Of a stretch of 64,000 nucleotides of DNA, positions 33,674 through 40,951 are shown in pieces (the stretch's first letter is position 1; each line of letters opens with the position of its first letter). This stretch comes from Marivita sp003149565. Its GTDB lineage: Bacteria > Pseudomonadota > Alphaproteobacteria > Rhodobacterales > Rhodobacteraceae. Both the position numbers and the translations under genes were made by a program. The notes below the pieces were generated by a model. It did no database searches, was not told where the DNA came from, and saw only the letters and a program-made list of their open reading frames with translations. The stretch lies in the NCBI RefSeq assembly GCF_965216415.1, contig NZ_CBDCFU010000002.1, one strand, 5' to 3'.

Positions 33674-33717
33674 AATCGTGACTTATCCGGTTGCGAGTGC
33701 TTTTGGAAGGAGACGCA

Positions 33718-34413
33718 ATGCGGCGGATCGACAGGATTGTCATACTGACCGGTGCCGGAATTTCGGCAGAAAGCGGATTGGGCACGTTTCGGGACGAAGG
33801 CGGTCTTTGGGCACAGCACCGTATCGAGGACGTCGCAACACCCGAGGCCTTTGCCCGCAATCCCGATTGCGTACATCGCTTTTACAATGCGCGCCGCACA
33901 CAGGCGGCACAGGCCGAACCAAATCCCGCGCATATCGCACTGGCGCGACTGCAGTCCAACTTTCCCGGAGAGGTGGTCTTGGTCACCCAAAATGTCGATG
34001 GGCTCCACGAAAAGGCGGGAGCACAACCGATACATATGCACGGTCAACTGTCCCGTGCACTATGCGCATCCTGCGATCATCGATGGGACGCGCCACCCGA
34101 AATGCACGTCGGCGAAACATGTCCTGCCTGCCACGCTGGGTCGGCGCGACCGGACATCGTTTGGTTTGGAGAAATGCCCTACCACATGGAACAGATTGTT
34201 GCCGCTCTGCAAACCTGTGACATGTTCGCGGCCATCGGTACGTCCGGCCAGGTGTATCCAGCAGCAGGCTTTGTTGAGGAGGCGCGCATGGCGGGGGCAG
34301 AGACTGTCGAATTGAACCTGCGCGACAGCGATATGTCGCATGCCTTTCAGAAGCACATCGTTGGCCCGGCGAGCAAGACGGTCCCGCTATGGGTGAACCG
34401 CCTGCTCGCCTGA
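33718..34413 (+). CDS. cobB: Sirtuin NAD-dependent protein deacylase
   Basis: 231 residues from ATG 33718 (AAGGAG upstream). NAD-binding LTGAGISAESGLGTFRD, TQNVDGLH, catalytic H108 in HMHGQL, and a four-cysteine zinc module (CASC ... CPAC). Residues Y56 and R59 in FYNARR reproduce the Tyr-X-X-Arg pair that binds succinyl or malonyl lysine in SIRT5 and CobB, so desuccinylase as well as deacetylase activity is likely. Removes acyl groups from lysines, for example on acyl-CoA-metabolising enzymes. Monocistronic by position. Confidence 0.95.
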   Translation: MRRIDRIVILTGAGISAESGLGTFRDEGGLWAQHRIEDVATPEAFARNPDCVHRFYNARRTQAAQAEPNPAHIALARLQSNFPGEVVLVTQNVDGLHEKAGAQPIHMHGQLSRALCASCDHRWDAPPEMHVGETCPACHAGSARPDIVWFGEMPYHMEQIVAALQTCDMFAAIGTSGQVYPAAGFVEEARMAGAETVELNLRDSDMSHAFQKHIVGPASKTVPLWVNRLLA

Positions 34414-34416
34414 GGT

Positions 34417-34884
34417 TCAGCTGTCCGAGCCTTGTTGCATTCCGGCGTGATCCTGACGCTCCAGATCGACCGGCACTTCAACGACGATATCGCCCGCCTG
34501 CTCAAAGGTCAGGGTGATCGTGACAATGTCACCCTGCGCCATCGGCGCAGCCAGCCCCATGAGCATGACGTGTTTGCCGCCGCGCTGCATTGCGATCATG
34601 CCGTCGGCCGGAAGCTCGAAGCCTTCTTCCACGTGCACCATGCGCATGACACCGTTTTCGCCCGCAAGATGCATGTGCAATTCGGTCCGCGCTGCTGCGT
34701 CACTGCTGACCGCAACCAGCCGGTCAGCAGAGCCACCATTGTTGCTAATCATCATGAACGCCGCGCCGGACTTGGCCATTGGCGAAGCAGAGCGCGCATA
34801 AGCGTCTTCAATTTCGATCTCTGCAATGGCTGGCAGAGCACTGGCAAGGGCAACCGCCCCCGCGATCAGGGTTGTCTTGAACAT
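34417..34884 (-). CDS. PCu(A)C periplasmic copper chaperone
   Basis: 155 residues with a signal peptide (MFKTTLIAGAVALASALPAIA). The copper site is visible as HMH...MRM and later GGKHVMLMGL, which fits the H-M-X10-M-X21-H-X-M pattern of PCu(A)C. Carries Cu(I) in the periplasm to the CuA or CuB site of cytochrome oxidase. The next gene upstream on the same strand (34923-35273) is a small exported two-cysteine protein, suggesting a copper-handling pair. Confidence 0.93.
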   Translation of the reverse strand: MFKTTLIAGAVALASALPAIAEIEIEDAYARSASPMAKSGAAFMMISNNGGSADRLVAVSSDAAARTELHMHLAGENGVMRMVHVEEGFELPADGMIAMQRGGKHVMLMGLAAPMAQGDIVTITLTFEQAGDIVVEVPVDLERQDHAGMQQGSDS

Positions 34885-34922
34885 GTTTGGTTCTTTCGTT
34901 TGATATCAGGGCAGAGCGATGA

Positions 34923-35273
34923 TCAAACCGGTGCTGGCGGACCCCGCGCCTGAGCCGTCTTTTCCAAAATACTGGCGGCATCCACAGCAGAGCGCGGCAG
35001 CCAGACTGCGTGCCACAGCTTAACCCGGCCAAGTTCGGGAGATTGGGTCCAGACATCGGCGAAGACCGCCATCGCATAGTCCGGGCAGATCATCACCCCG
35101 CCCGTGGGGTCGCCGGTCTCATCGACGAGGATATGAAGAGGCCCGGTTCCGGTGCAAATCTCCATCACACCCACCGCCGGCGACTGACCGCGCGCTGCCG
35201 CAAACTGCACGCTGGTCAGGGCGACAAGTACAGCAAGTGCAAGAGCAGTTATATTCCGAAAATGGAATGCCAT
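34923..35273 (-). CDS. DUF2946-like exported protein
   Basis: 116 residues with an N-terminal hydrophobic export segment (ALALAVLVALTSVQFAAA). The motifs VMEICTGTGPLHILVDETGD and VMICPDYAMA have the spaced ICTG and ICP cysteines of DUF2946, a family repeatedly found beside copper genes. Lies just upstream of the PCu(A)C gene with 38 bases between, same strand, so probably one operon. A role in copper handling is inference from context. Confidence 0.7.
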   Translation of the reverse strand: MAFHFRNITALALAVLVALTSVQFAAARGQSPAVGVMEICTGTGPLHILVDETGDPTGGVMICPDYAMAVFADVWTQSPELGRVKLWHAVWLPRSAVDAASILEKTAQARGPPAPV

Positions 35274-35375
35274 AGCGCCTATCTACCAAGCCAGGCAGAG
35301 GCCACAAGGCGACAAAAGGAAACAGCCCCGTGCGGCGCACCACACGAGGCTGTCAAAACGTTGAAGAGAAAAAGA

Positions 35376-35666
35376 TCAGGCCTGAGCGGCCTGCGCCTTG
35401 GCGATCTCTTTCTTGACCTTAAGCGCATTCGCAGACAGGTCTGTGTCCTTGGCTTTTGCCAGAAACTTGTCCAGACCACCACGGTGATCGACGCTGCGCA
35501 GAGCGTGGGCGGAAATCCGCATCTTGATGCCACGTCCCAGAGTTTCGGACTGCAGGGTGACATCATTCAGGTTCGGCAGGAAACGCCGACGTGTCTTGTT
35601 GTTGGCATGGCTGACATTGTTGCCAGTCATCGGGCCTTTACCGGTCAGTTCGCAAACACGCGACAT
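35376..35666 (-). CDS. rpmB: 50S ribosomal protein L28
   Basis: 96 residues, basic, starting MSRVCELTGKGPMTGNNVSHANNKTRRRF-type sequence (only the SRVCELTGKGPMTGNNVSHA core quoted as the family signature). This is the longer alphaproteobacterial form with an extra helical C-terminus. Binds 23S rRNA. Single gene with its own promoter upstream at 35758-35786. Confidence 0.98.
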   Translation of the reverse strand: MSRVCELTGKGPMTGNNVSHANNKTRRRFLPNLNDVTLQSETLGRGIKMRISAHALRSVDHRGGLDKFLAKAKDTDLSANALKVKKEIAKAQAAQA

Positions 35667-35757
35667 GGGTTCATCCTCGTTCTATCAGAAGCAGAAGACG
35701 GCGCTTCCACCAATATCAAAGGGCGCCGACTGGCAGCGCCCGGAATCTCGTTGGCTG

Positions 35758-35786
35758 TCCTTAGAGGGATGCGCAAAAGCCGTCAA
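35758..35786 (-). promoter_or_regulatory. Sigma-70-type promoter for rpmB
   Basis: On the minus strand, TTGACG (35786-35781) and TAAGGA (35763-35758) are separated by 17 bases. It lies about 90 bases before the rpmB start. The -35 box is near consensus and the -10 box is weaker. Confidence 0.55.
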
Positions 35787-35867
35787 GTGGGGCCTTGCCT
35801 GAAAACCGGGAGTCTTTCCGAAGTTCGGGTATTTTATGTCGAACCGCTTAGGACGATCCGAGAGGTT

Positions 35868-36111
35868 GGGGGCTTTGCCCCCCTGCCGCGCACGCGCGGC
35901 ATTCCCCCCAAGGTATTTTTCAAACAGAGAAGATACCAAATTTTAACCCGACAAGCGTTTTCTTGAACTGCGGTACAGGCGGAGGCGCCGATGACCGTAA
36001 ACGGAGAAGCCCCCTGTCGCGCTGCGCAGGGGGTGGACCGCCTAAACGTCTTCTCTGTTTCGCAAATACCTCGGGGGAGTCGCCGCCTGCGGCGACGGGG
36101 GCAGAGCCCCC
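35868..36111. repeat. Composite intergenic inverted repeat, copy 2 (two-sided)
   Basis: Fuller version of the element at 6000-6108. The left end has hairpin GGGGGC-TTT-GCCCCC (35868-35882) and GCCGCG-CACG-CGCGGC (35885-35900). Arms at 35912-35932 and 36050-36070 pair at most positions. A hairpin with CCCCCTG/CAGGGGG arms (36010-36033) lies between them. The right end has TCGCCGC-CT-GCGGCGA (36080-36095) and GGGGGC-AGA-GCCCCC (36097-36111). Two more short stems follow before the meaB stop: ATGGCC-AAA-GGCCAT (36123-36137) and GCGCC-GAA-GGCGC (36154-36166). The gap 35667-36175 holds no gene. Confidence 0.85.
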
Positions 36112-36175
36112 AAACCGCTTGGATGGCCAAAGGCCATGCAAGCTGAGACCCATGCGCCGAAGGCGCGCAGTTGGG

Positions 36176-37168
36176 TCAGGCGACAGGGCTGTTGCGCCCC
36201 TCGAGCTGAGCCAGCACCTCATCTGCGGCCTGACTTGGGGTCCTGGTTCCCTCTTCCACGGATTGGCCCAACGTCCGCACCAAACCCTTCAACGGCTCAC
36301 GCTCCAGTCGGGCCAGCAGCGCCTGCTTGAGCTCAGCCTCGAACCAGAATCGCGCCTGTGCGGCGCGGCGGCCGGTAAAATGGCTGGTCTCACGGCGCCA
36401 GTCGGCGAGGCTCTGCATCTCGTCCCAGGCGGTCTGCAAGCCGTTTTCCTCGAGGGCTGAGACTGTCATCGCCTTTGGAAACCCCTGCGGGTCCTGCGGG
36501 CGTTTGCGCAGCAGGCGCAAGGCACCGGCGTAATCGGCACATGTGCGGGTGGCTGTGGTCTTCAGATCACCGTCGGCCTTGTTGATGAGGATGATGTCCG
36601 CCATTTCCATGATGCCGCGCTTCACGCCCTGCAATTCATCCCCACCGGCGGGGGCCAGCAGCAGCAGGAAGAGGTCAGACATTTCCGCAACAACAGTTTC
36701 GGATTGTCCCACCCCCACGGTTTCGATCAGCACGACATCAAAACCAGCGGCCTCGCACAGATCAATCGCTTCGCGAGTGCGGCGCGCCACGCCTCCCAGA
36801 TGGGACTGTGAGGGTGACGGGCGGATAAAGGCGTTGGGATCGCGGGAGAGGCGCTCCATACGGGTCTTGTCGCCGAGGATGGACCCACCAGAGCGCGCAG
36901 AGCTGGGATCGACCGCCAGTACCGCAACCTTGAGCCCCTGCCCGGTCAGCATCATCCCGAAGGATTCGATGAAGGTCGATTTGCCCACACCGGGCGTGCC
37001 CGAGAGACCGATGCGCAGCGATTCGCGACCGTGTCCCTTGAGAGCCTCAAAAAGCGCGATCGCCTGGGTGCGATGATCGGCGCGTCCGCTCTCCACAAGC
37101 GTGATGGCACGTGCCAACGCACGGCGTTCGCCGGCAAGAATGCGGCTGGCCAGATCGTCGATATCCAT
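36176..37168 (-). CDS. meaB: MeaB-type G-protein chaperone of methylmalonyl-CoA mutase
   Basis: 330 residues from ATG 37168 (MDIDDLASRILAGERRALAR, matching the family N-terminus; ATG 37207 is an alternative). Walker A GLSGTPGVGKSTF, VLAVDPSSARSGGSILGDKTRM, ETVGVGQSE and NKAD. MeaB loads and protects B12-dependent acyl-CoA mutases. No mutase gene lies in the window, so the partner is elsewhere. It would handle propionyl-CoA-derived methylmalonyl-CoA, which fits an organism oxidising odd or branched acyl chains. Confidence 0.94.
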   Translation of the reverse strand: MDIDDLASRILAGERRALARAITLVESGRADHRTQAIALFEALKGHGRESLRIGLSGTPGVGKSTFIESFGMMLTGQGLKVAVLAVDPSSARSGGSILGDKTRMERLSRDPNAFIRPSPSQSHLGGVARRTREAIDLCEAAGFDVVLIETVGVGQSETVVAEMSDLFLLLLAPAGGDELQGVKRGIMEMADIILINKADGDLKTTATRTCADYAGALRLLRKRPQDPQGFPKAMTVSALEENGLQTAWDEMQSLADWRRETSHFTGRRAAQARFWFEAELKQALLARLEREPLKGLVRTLGQSVEEGTRTPSQAADEVLAQLEGRNSPVA

Positions 37169-37231
37169 GCGCGGGGCTCCGTCTTGGTGTGGCGCCACAT
37201 CTGCCATGCGCCGGGCGCCCAAGTAAAGCTG

Positions 37232-37783
37232 TCAGCCCAGTCCGCCAGGCCCGTGTTTGAGAATCACTGGCACAACCAGGTCTTCCTCGTCGATGAGATG
37301 CCGGTTCAGCATGGCCTGAAAGCTGAGCAGGTTTTTGCGGAATTCACCGGCTTCCGATTTGCCCTGGATCACCGCATTGGCCCCATCGGCAAACCGGTTG
37401 AGCAATCCATCCATTGCGTGGTGATCAGAATCCAGCAGTTCAAACCCTTTGTTCAAGACGGGTTCGCGCTTGGCCAGGACCGGGAAGTAATGGTGGTCTT
37501 CAATCTGGTGATGGCCGTGCAGGTTCTGAAGGAGCATCGATCCGTAGCGTGACAGTTTCGCGGCATGGGTCTGCGGATCAATCCTGCGGTCGACCGCCTG
37601 CTCGGCGTCGTCGATCAGCGCTGTCATCAGCTTGCGGAACATCAGATGCCGATCCAGCCAGAACGCCACCAGACCGGCGAAATTGTTGTGTTCGGGCCAT
37701 GTCTCGCGCGGGAAATCCTGCAGCAAGACGCGCAGGGCGTCTGGCAATCCGTCGCGGGTGTCGAGAGTCAGCGTTTCATCCAT
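37232..37783 (-). CDS. Hemerythrin HHE-domain protein
   Basis: 183 residues starting MDETLTLDTR. A four-helix bundle with histidine-rich helices: PEHNNFAGLV, DRHLMFRKL, LHGHHQIEDHHYFPVL and a late DSDHHAMDGLL/NRHLIDEEDL. These supply the ligands for a non-haem di-iron site. It may bind oxygen or sense oxygen, NO or iron in the cytosol. Its Shine-Dalgarno is locked in a perfect hairpin (37786-37810), so translation is probably controlled. Neighbours are uspA and meaB. Confidence 0.88.
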   Translation of the reverse strand: MDETLTLDTRDGLPDALRVLLQDFPRETWPEHNNFAGLVAFWLDRHLMFRKLMTALIDDAEQAVDRRIDPQTHAAKLSRYGSMLLQNLHGHHQIEDHHYFPVLAKREPVLNKGFELLDSDHHAMDGLLNRFADGANAVIQGKSEAGEFRKNLLSFQAMLNRHLIDEEDLVVPVILKHGPGGLG

Positions 37784-37810
37784 GAGCACCTCCTGTCGCG
37801 CAGGAGGTGC
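37784..37810 (-). promoter_or_regulatory. Hairpin sequestering the hemerythrin ribosome-binding site
   Basis: On the minus strand, GCACCTCCTG (37810-37801) and CAGGAGGTGC (37795-37786) form a perfect ten-base stem with a five-base loop. The AGGAGG at 37794-37789 is five bases from the ATG and wholly inside the 3' arm. The opposing arm CACCTCCTG copies the 16S rRNA 3' end. This would block ribosome entry until melted or displaced. Confidence 0.65.
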
Positions 37811-37831
37811 AGCGCTAACGGGAAATGTCAA

Positions 37832-38239
37832 TCAGCGCAAGACATGAACCGAGCATAGCGCATGACGCACGACATGCGTCGCCGTCGATCCCAGCAGCAG
37901 CGTCTGCATGCCCGGTCGGTGTGAGGCGATGACGATCAGGTCATTCCCTTGTTCCTCGGCATAGTCGAGGATGGATCGTCCTGCATGACCTTCGATGACC
38001 ACGGAATTGGCCCCGTTCTCAGCCGCCAGCCGCGCCATCTCGGACTCGATTCCTTTGCGTGTGGCATCAAGGATGTCGGACGAGATATAGCTGATCGCAT
38101 AGCTTGGCACCGCTTCGACGACATGCAGAAGCGTAATAGTCGCGCCATCGGCCGCGAGCGTTTTGGCGATGTTCAGCGCCTGTGGCGTGCGGTCGTCTTC
38201 ATTGTCAAGCGCGATGGGTACGAGAATGTTCGAGTACAT
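37832..38239 (-). CDS. Universal stress protein (UspA family)
   Basis: 135 residues from ATG 38239 (MYSNILVPIALDNEDD). The ATP-binding motif G-X2-G-X9-G-(S/T) is present as SHRPGMQTLLLGSTATHVV near the C-terminus, so this is the nucleotide-binding type. Cytosolic, dimeric in relatives, induced under stress. Same strand as the hemerythrin gene with about 50 bases between; both may be stress-related. Confidence 0.93.
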   Translation of the reverse strand: MYSNILVPIALDNEDDRTPQALNIAKTLAADGATITLLHVVEAVPSYAISYISSDILDATRKGIESEMARLAAENGANSVVIEGHAGRSILDYAEEQGNDLIVIASHRPGMQTLLLGSTATHVVRHALCSVHVLR

Positions 38240-38332
38240 GGGGCCCTCCCTCAATTCAGGATGGGAGCAGTTTAGGCAGGCGTCTCGATGTGGTCCTTGA
38301 TCCGCATCATGGTCGCAGCAAAGTTTGCAAAC

Positions 38333-39178
38333 TCACGACACATTCGGTTCGCCCTGCAATCCCAGCAACTTGCGAAACCCGGTCCAGTAGCCCGGGAGGC
38401 GCGGTGGTTCCTGAAGTTGAGGCAGGGCTTCGTCGGCCCAGCGGGACATGCGGCGCTGGGTAAAGTCGCGCCCCCAGTCGAGATAGGCTTGGGCGTCGTT
38501 GGGCCGCAGACGGCAGGCTGATCCGACTAGCCCCACCAATGTTTCGGGAGCCGAGTACCATTCGTCCTGAATGCCGGTGACTTTCTTTTGCAGGAACGGC
38601 CCGATCCAGCGCATCAGCGCCTTGTCTGAGAAGAGAAGCAGCATCTTGCCCATTTCTTCGCGGCTGTAATGGATCAGCGGCGGGAAGGTGTCGAAGAAGA
38701 GAGCGTGGCCATCGAAATAGGCAAAATTGCGGATCGACGGGTGAAAGCCGATGCGGGTGTCGAACTGATCGGCGTTGTTCCAGAAGGTAGCGATCACATC
38801 GCCTGCGGCCTCCATCATCCGGAGCGTCTCGTCCGTCGAGGCGGTCTGCATCTGCGGGCGCATCATGCTGTCCGATGGCAGCGCTTCCTGTACGATCACC
38901 GGAATGCGTGTGCCGTCCATATCAAGCAGGTGAAATTCGGTTTCGGGCAGGGCCACTCCGGCCTGGTTCAGCGCAGCGACGTAATCATTATGGCATTGCG
39001 CCAGCCGGTCGAGCGCTGATTGATCGCGCAAACCGCGATAGACCTTGATCACCTTGTCGGAGAAGGGACCTGACGCGGGGCGAAACGGTGCGCAGAAATA
39101 ACCCAGCTTCGACACAGTCTGTCCGCGTGCGGCGCTGTCTGCGCGGATCACGGCTCTCAGGGCGTCGAGGTCGGTCAT
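38333..39178 (-). CDS. Hypothetical protein, kinase-like fold suspected
   Basis: 281 residues, soluble. The segment RIGFHPSIRNFAYFDGHALFFDTFPP resembles the catalytic-loop to DFG-like stretch of aminoglycoside phosphotransferase-type kinases (Asn followed about 14 residues later by Asp). However, the catalytic Asp position reads His. An N-terminal KVYRGLRDQSALDRL and a DMDGTRIPVIVQEALP hinge-like strand add weak support. I would call it a possible pseudokinase of the DUF6206 type. Next upstream is a ParA-like gene 30 bases away, same strand. Confidence 0.55.
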   Translation of the reverse strand: MTDLDALRAVIRADSAARGQTVSKLGYFCAPFRPASGPFSDKVIKVYRGLRDQSALDRLAQCHNDYVAALNQAGVALPETEFHLLDMDGTRIPVIVQEALPSDSMMRPQMQTASTDETLRMMEAAGDVIATFWNNADQFDTRIGFHPSIRNFAYFDGHALFFDTFPPLIHYSREEMGKMLLLFSDKALMRWIGPFLQKKVTGIQDEWYSAPETLVGLVGSACRLRPNDAQAYLDWGRDFTQRRMSRWADEALPQLQEPPRLPGYWTGFRKLLGLQGEPNVS

Positions 39179-39208
39179 GGCTAAGGCTCCTTGGTCGGGT
39201 GCCTTGCC

Positions 39209-39850
39209 TTACCCGTTTGCCAGCACCTGTGCCACCTCTGAGGTAAGCGCATCCACCTCGGCCTGCGCAGGTGTCTTGCGGCCTTCCGCAGCGCCGCGCC
39301 CCTGCCCCAAGGCCTCGGCATAGATCACGCGGTTGGCCAGCGTGGCGTCAGCAATGCGTGCCATCAGCTTTTCCGCAGCCTCTGCCACTTCGGCGCCGAG
39401 CCGGGTGTTATTGCGCGCGCGATTGAGCACAACCAACGCTTCCTTGTCTTCGCGTCGGGCGAGATCAAGCACACCTTCCGTAGCCCAAAGATCCACATGA
39501 CTGACGCTTACCGGAACAATGACAAGATCAGCCACACGCAGGGCCGGGCGTAGATCGCTATCGGCTTTTGGGGGTGTGTCGATGATCACAATGTCATGGC
39601 TCTCGGACAATTTGCGCACCTCGTAGGTGATGCCCCAGGCTGAAGATGTGGCAAATTCCAGTGCATCCACCGGGCCAGACTCGGTTTCCAGACGAGTCAT
39701 GAACCAGCGACCGAGGCTGCCTTGTGGGTCGATATCCACCAACGCAACGCTTTTGCCCTGACGCAGGAAACCAGTGGCGAGATTGGCGGAAACGGTGGTC
39801 TTGCCAGAGCCGCCCTTTTGCTGAGCAACTGTGATGACGTGGCCGGGCAT
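39209..39850 (-). CDS. ParA-family ATPase (orphan)
   Basis: 213 residues from ATG 39850 (AAGGA upstream). Deviant Walker A TVAQQKGGSGKTTVSANLA, Walker A' VDIDPQGSLGRW, Walker B IIDTPPK. Small ParA/MinD-like ATPases position cargo such as plasmids, chemoreceptors or other complexes on the nucleoid. No ParB gene is adjacent and no replication genes are near, so it is not an obvious plasmid partition locus. Downstream is the 281-residue hypothetical, a possible partner. Confidence 0.9.
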   Translation of the reverse strand: MPGHVITVAQQKGGSGKTTVSANLATGFLRQGKSVALVDIDPQGSLGRWFMTRLETESGPVDALEFATSSAWGITYEVRKLSESHDIVIIDTPPKADSDLRPALRVADLVIVPVSVSHVDLWATEGVLDLARREDKEALVVLNRARNNTRLGAEVAEAAEKLMARIADATLANRVIYAEALGQGRGAAEGRKTPAQAEVDALTSEVAQVLANG

Positions 39851-39945
39851 AGTCTGTTCCTTCGATTCGGCCAAAGGGTACTAGGTTATTGTGCAGGTGC
39901 AGCATAAAAATTGCCACACCTGGTCAAGATGCGAGGATGAGTCAC

Positions 39946-40437
39946 ATGAAATCACCCATTCGCCCGACTGACGACGAGGCCCGCGCTTTGGCGCGACGCC
40001 TGCTTGAAGAAGCAACCTTCGCGGCGCTTTCCTATTTGGACCCAAGCGATGATACACCGATGGTCAGCCGCGTGGCTCTTGTTGCGGGTCCGGACGGACA
40101 ACCGCTGAGTCTGATGTCCGATCTGAGCCACCACAGCGCCGCGCTGCAGCAAAATCCGGTGTGTTCTTTGTTGATCGGAGAGCCGAAGGTCAAGGGAGAT
40201 CCTCTGACACACCCGCGTCTGAGCCTGCGAGCGACAGCCCGGTTCATCCGTCATGGCGCGACAGAGCACTGTGCTTTGGCGGGGGCGTTTCTGGCGAAAC
40301 AGCCAAAAGCCAAGCTTTACATCGGGTTCACGGATTTCGCGCTGGTGCTGTTCAAACCTCTTGGTGCTCACCTGAATGGCGGGTTCGGAAAGGCCTACTT
40401 GTTGGACGCGGAAGACATTGCGGCGGCGATGCGTTGA
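39946..40437 (+). CDS. Pyridoxamine-phosphate-oxidase-like (HugZ-type) protein
   Basis: 163 residues from ATG 39946 (GAGG nine bases upstream). Split-barrel FMN-binding fold: AALSYLDPSDDTPMVSRVALV, LSLMSDLSHHSAALQQNPVCSLL and GDPLTHPRLSLRATA are typical of the HugZ/PPOX class. Members reduce or cleave haem or bind F420/FMN. No haem-uptake genes nearby. The stop codon lies inside the first hairpin of a palindrome array. Divergent from the ParA-like gene. Confidence 0.88.
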   Translation: MKSPIRPTDDEARALARRLLEEATFAALSYLDPSDDTPMVSRVALVAGPDGQPLSLMSDLSHHSAALQQNPVCSLLIGEPKVKGDPLTHPRLSLRATARFIRHGATEHCALAGAFLAKQPKAKLYIGFTDFALVLFKPLGAHLNGGFGKAYLLDAEDIAAAMR

Positions 40438-40478
40438 CGCATCGTTGCGTTCCGTCGACGGAACGCGGCTTTACGCCG
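40427..40478. repeat. Tandem palindromes between convergent genes
   Basis: HA 40427-40444 has seven-base arms CGATGCG/CGCATCG around TTGA and contains the stop codon of the upstream gene. HB 40447-40466 is a 20-base palindrome with nine-base arms around CG. A small CGGC/GCCG stem (40466-40478) enters the end of the convergent gene. HA has the same stem core as H1 of the array at 24936. No U-run. Confidence 0.8.
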
Positions 40479-40887
40479 TGACGTCCGGCGCTTGCAGGAT
40501 CTGCACCCCAGCGATGCGCCATTGACCGTCAATCATCTGCATCCGGTAGTCGAGATAGTGCAGATTGCCTGCCGCATCCTTCAGGATCACCATCTGATAT
40601 AACCCACCTGCGATCGCACGCAGGTCGCCAAAGGTCACGCTGTCGGGACGCCAGACCATTGGATAACCTTGCTGGACCATCGCGCCAAAATTTTCCGGCG
40701 TTCTGAAGATGTTGCGGATATTCGGCGCAGCAAATTCAAAGGCCGTGCCGAAATCGTCCTGCAGAAAAGCATCGATCTGACTTTGGATCGTATTCTCGAT
40801 GCCGGGTTCAGGCGCAAGAACCTCTTGCGCCCAAAGCGAACCCGTCATCGATAGGGCAAGGGCCAGCCCGGTGATGAGTTTGCGCAT
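40471..40887 (-). CDS. DUF4864-type exported protein
   Basis: 138 residues from ATG 40887 (MRKLITGLALALSMTGSLWAQ, a clear signal peptide). The mature part has IQSQIDAFLQDDFGTAFEFAAPNI and a strand-rich end WRIAGVQILQ, matching DUF4864, an NTF2-like periplasmic domain. No catalytic residues stand out. Convergent with the HugZ-type gene across the palindrome array; upstream is lysK on the same strand. Confidence 0.8.
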   Translation of the reverse strand: MRKLITGLALALSMTGSLWAQEVLAPEPGIENTIQSQIDAFLQDDFGTAFEFAAPNIRNIFRTPENFGAMVQQGYPMVWRPDSVTFGDLRAIAGGLYQMVILKDAAGNLHYLDYRMQMIDGQWRIAGVQILQAPDVTA

Positions 40888-40951
40888 AGGGTCACCTTTC
40901 GTTGCTTGGCAGAAAGGTAGAGCGTAAACTCGGAGGGGCAAAATCGCGTGT

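Noticed and set aside
39209..39850. Plasmid partition locus or integrated plasmid marked by ParA.
   Set aside because: No ParB, replication gene or parS-like repeat cluster nearby, and the neighbours are ordinary chromosomal genes.
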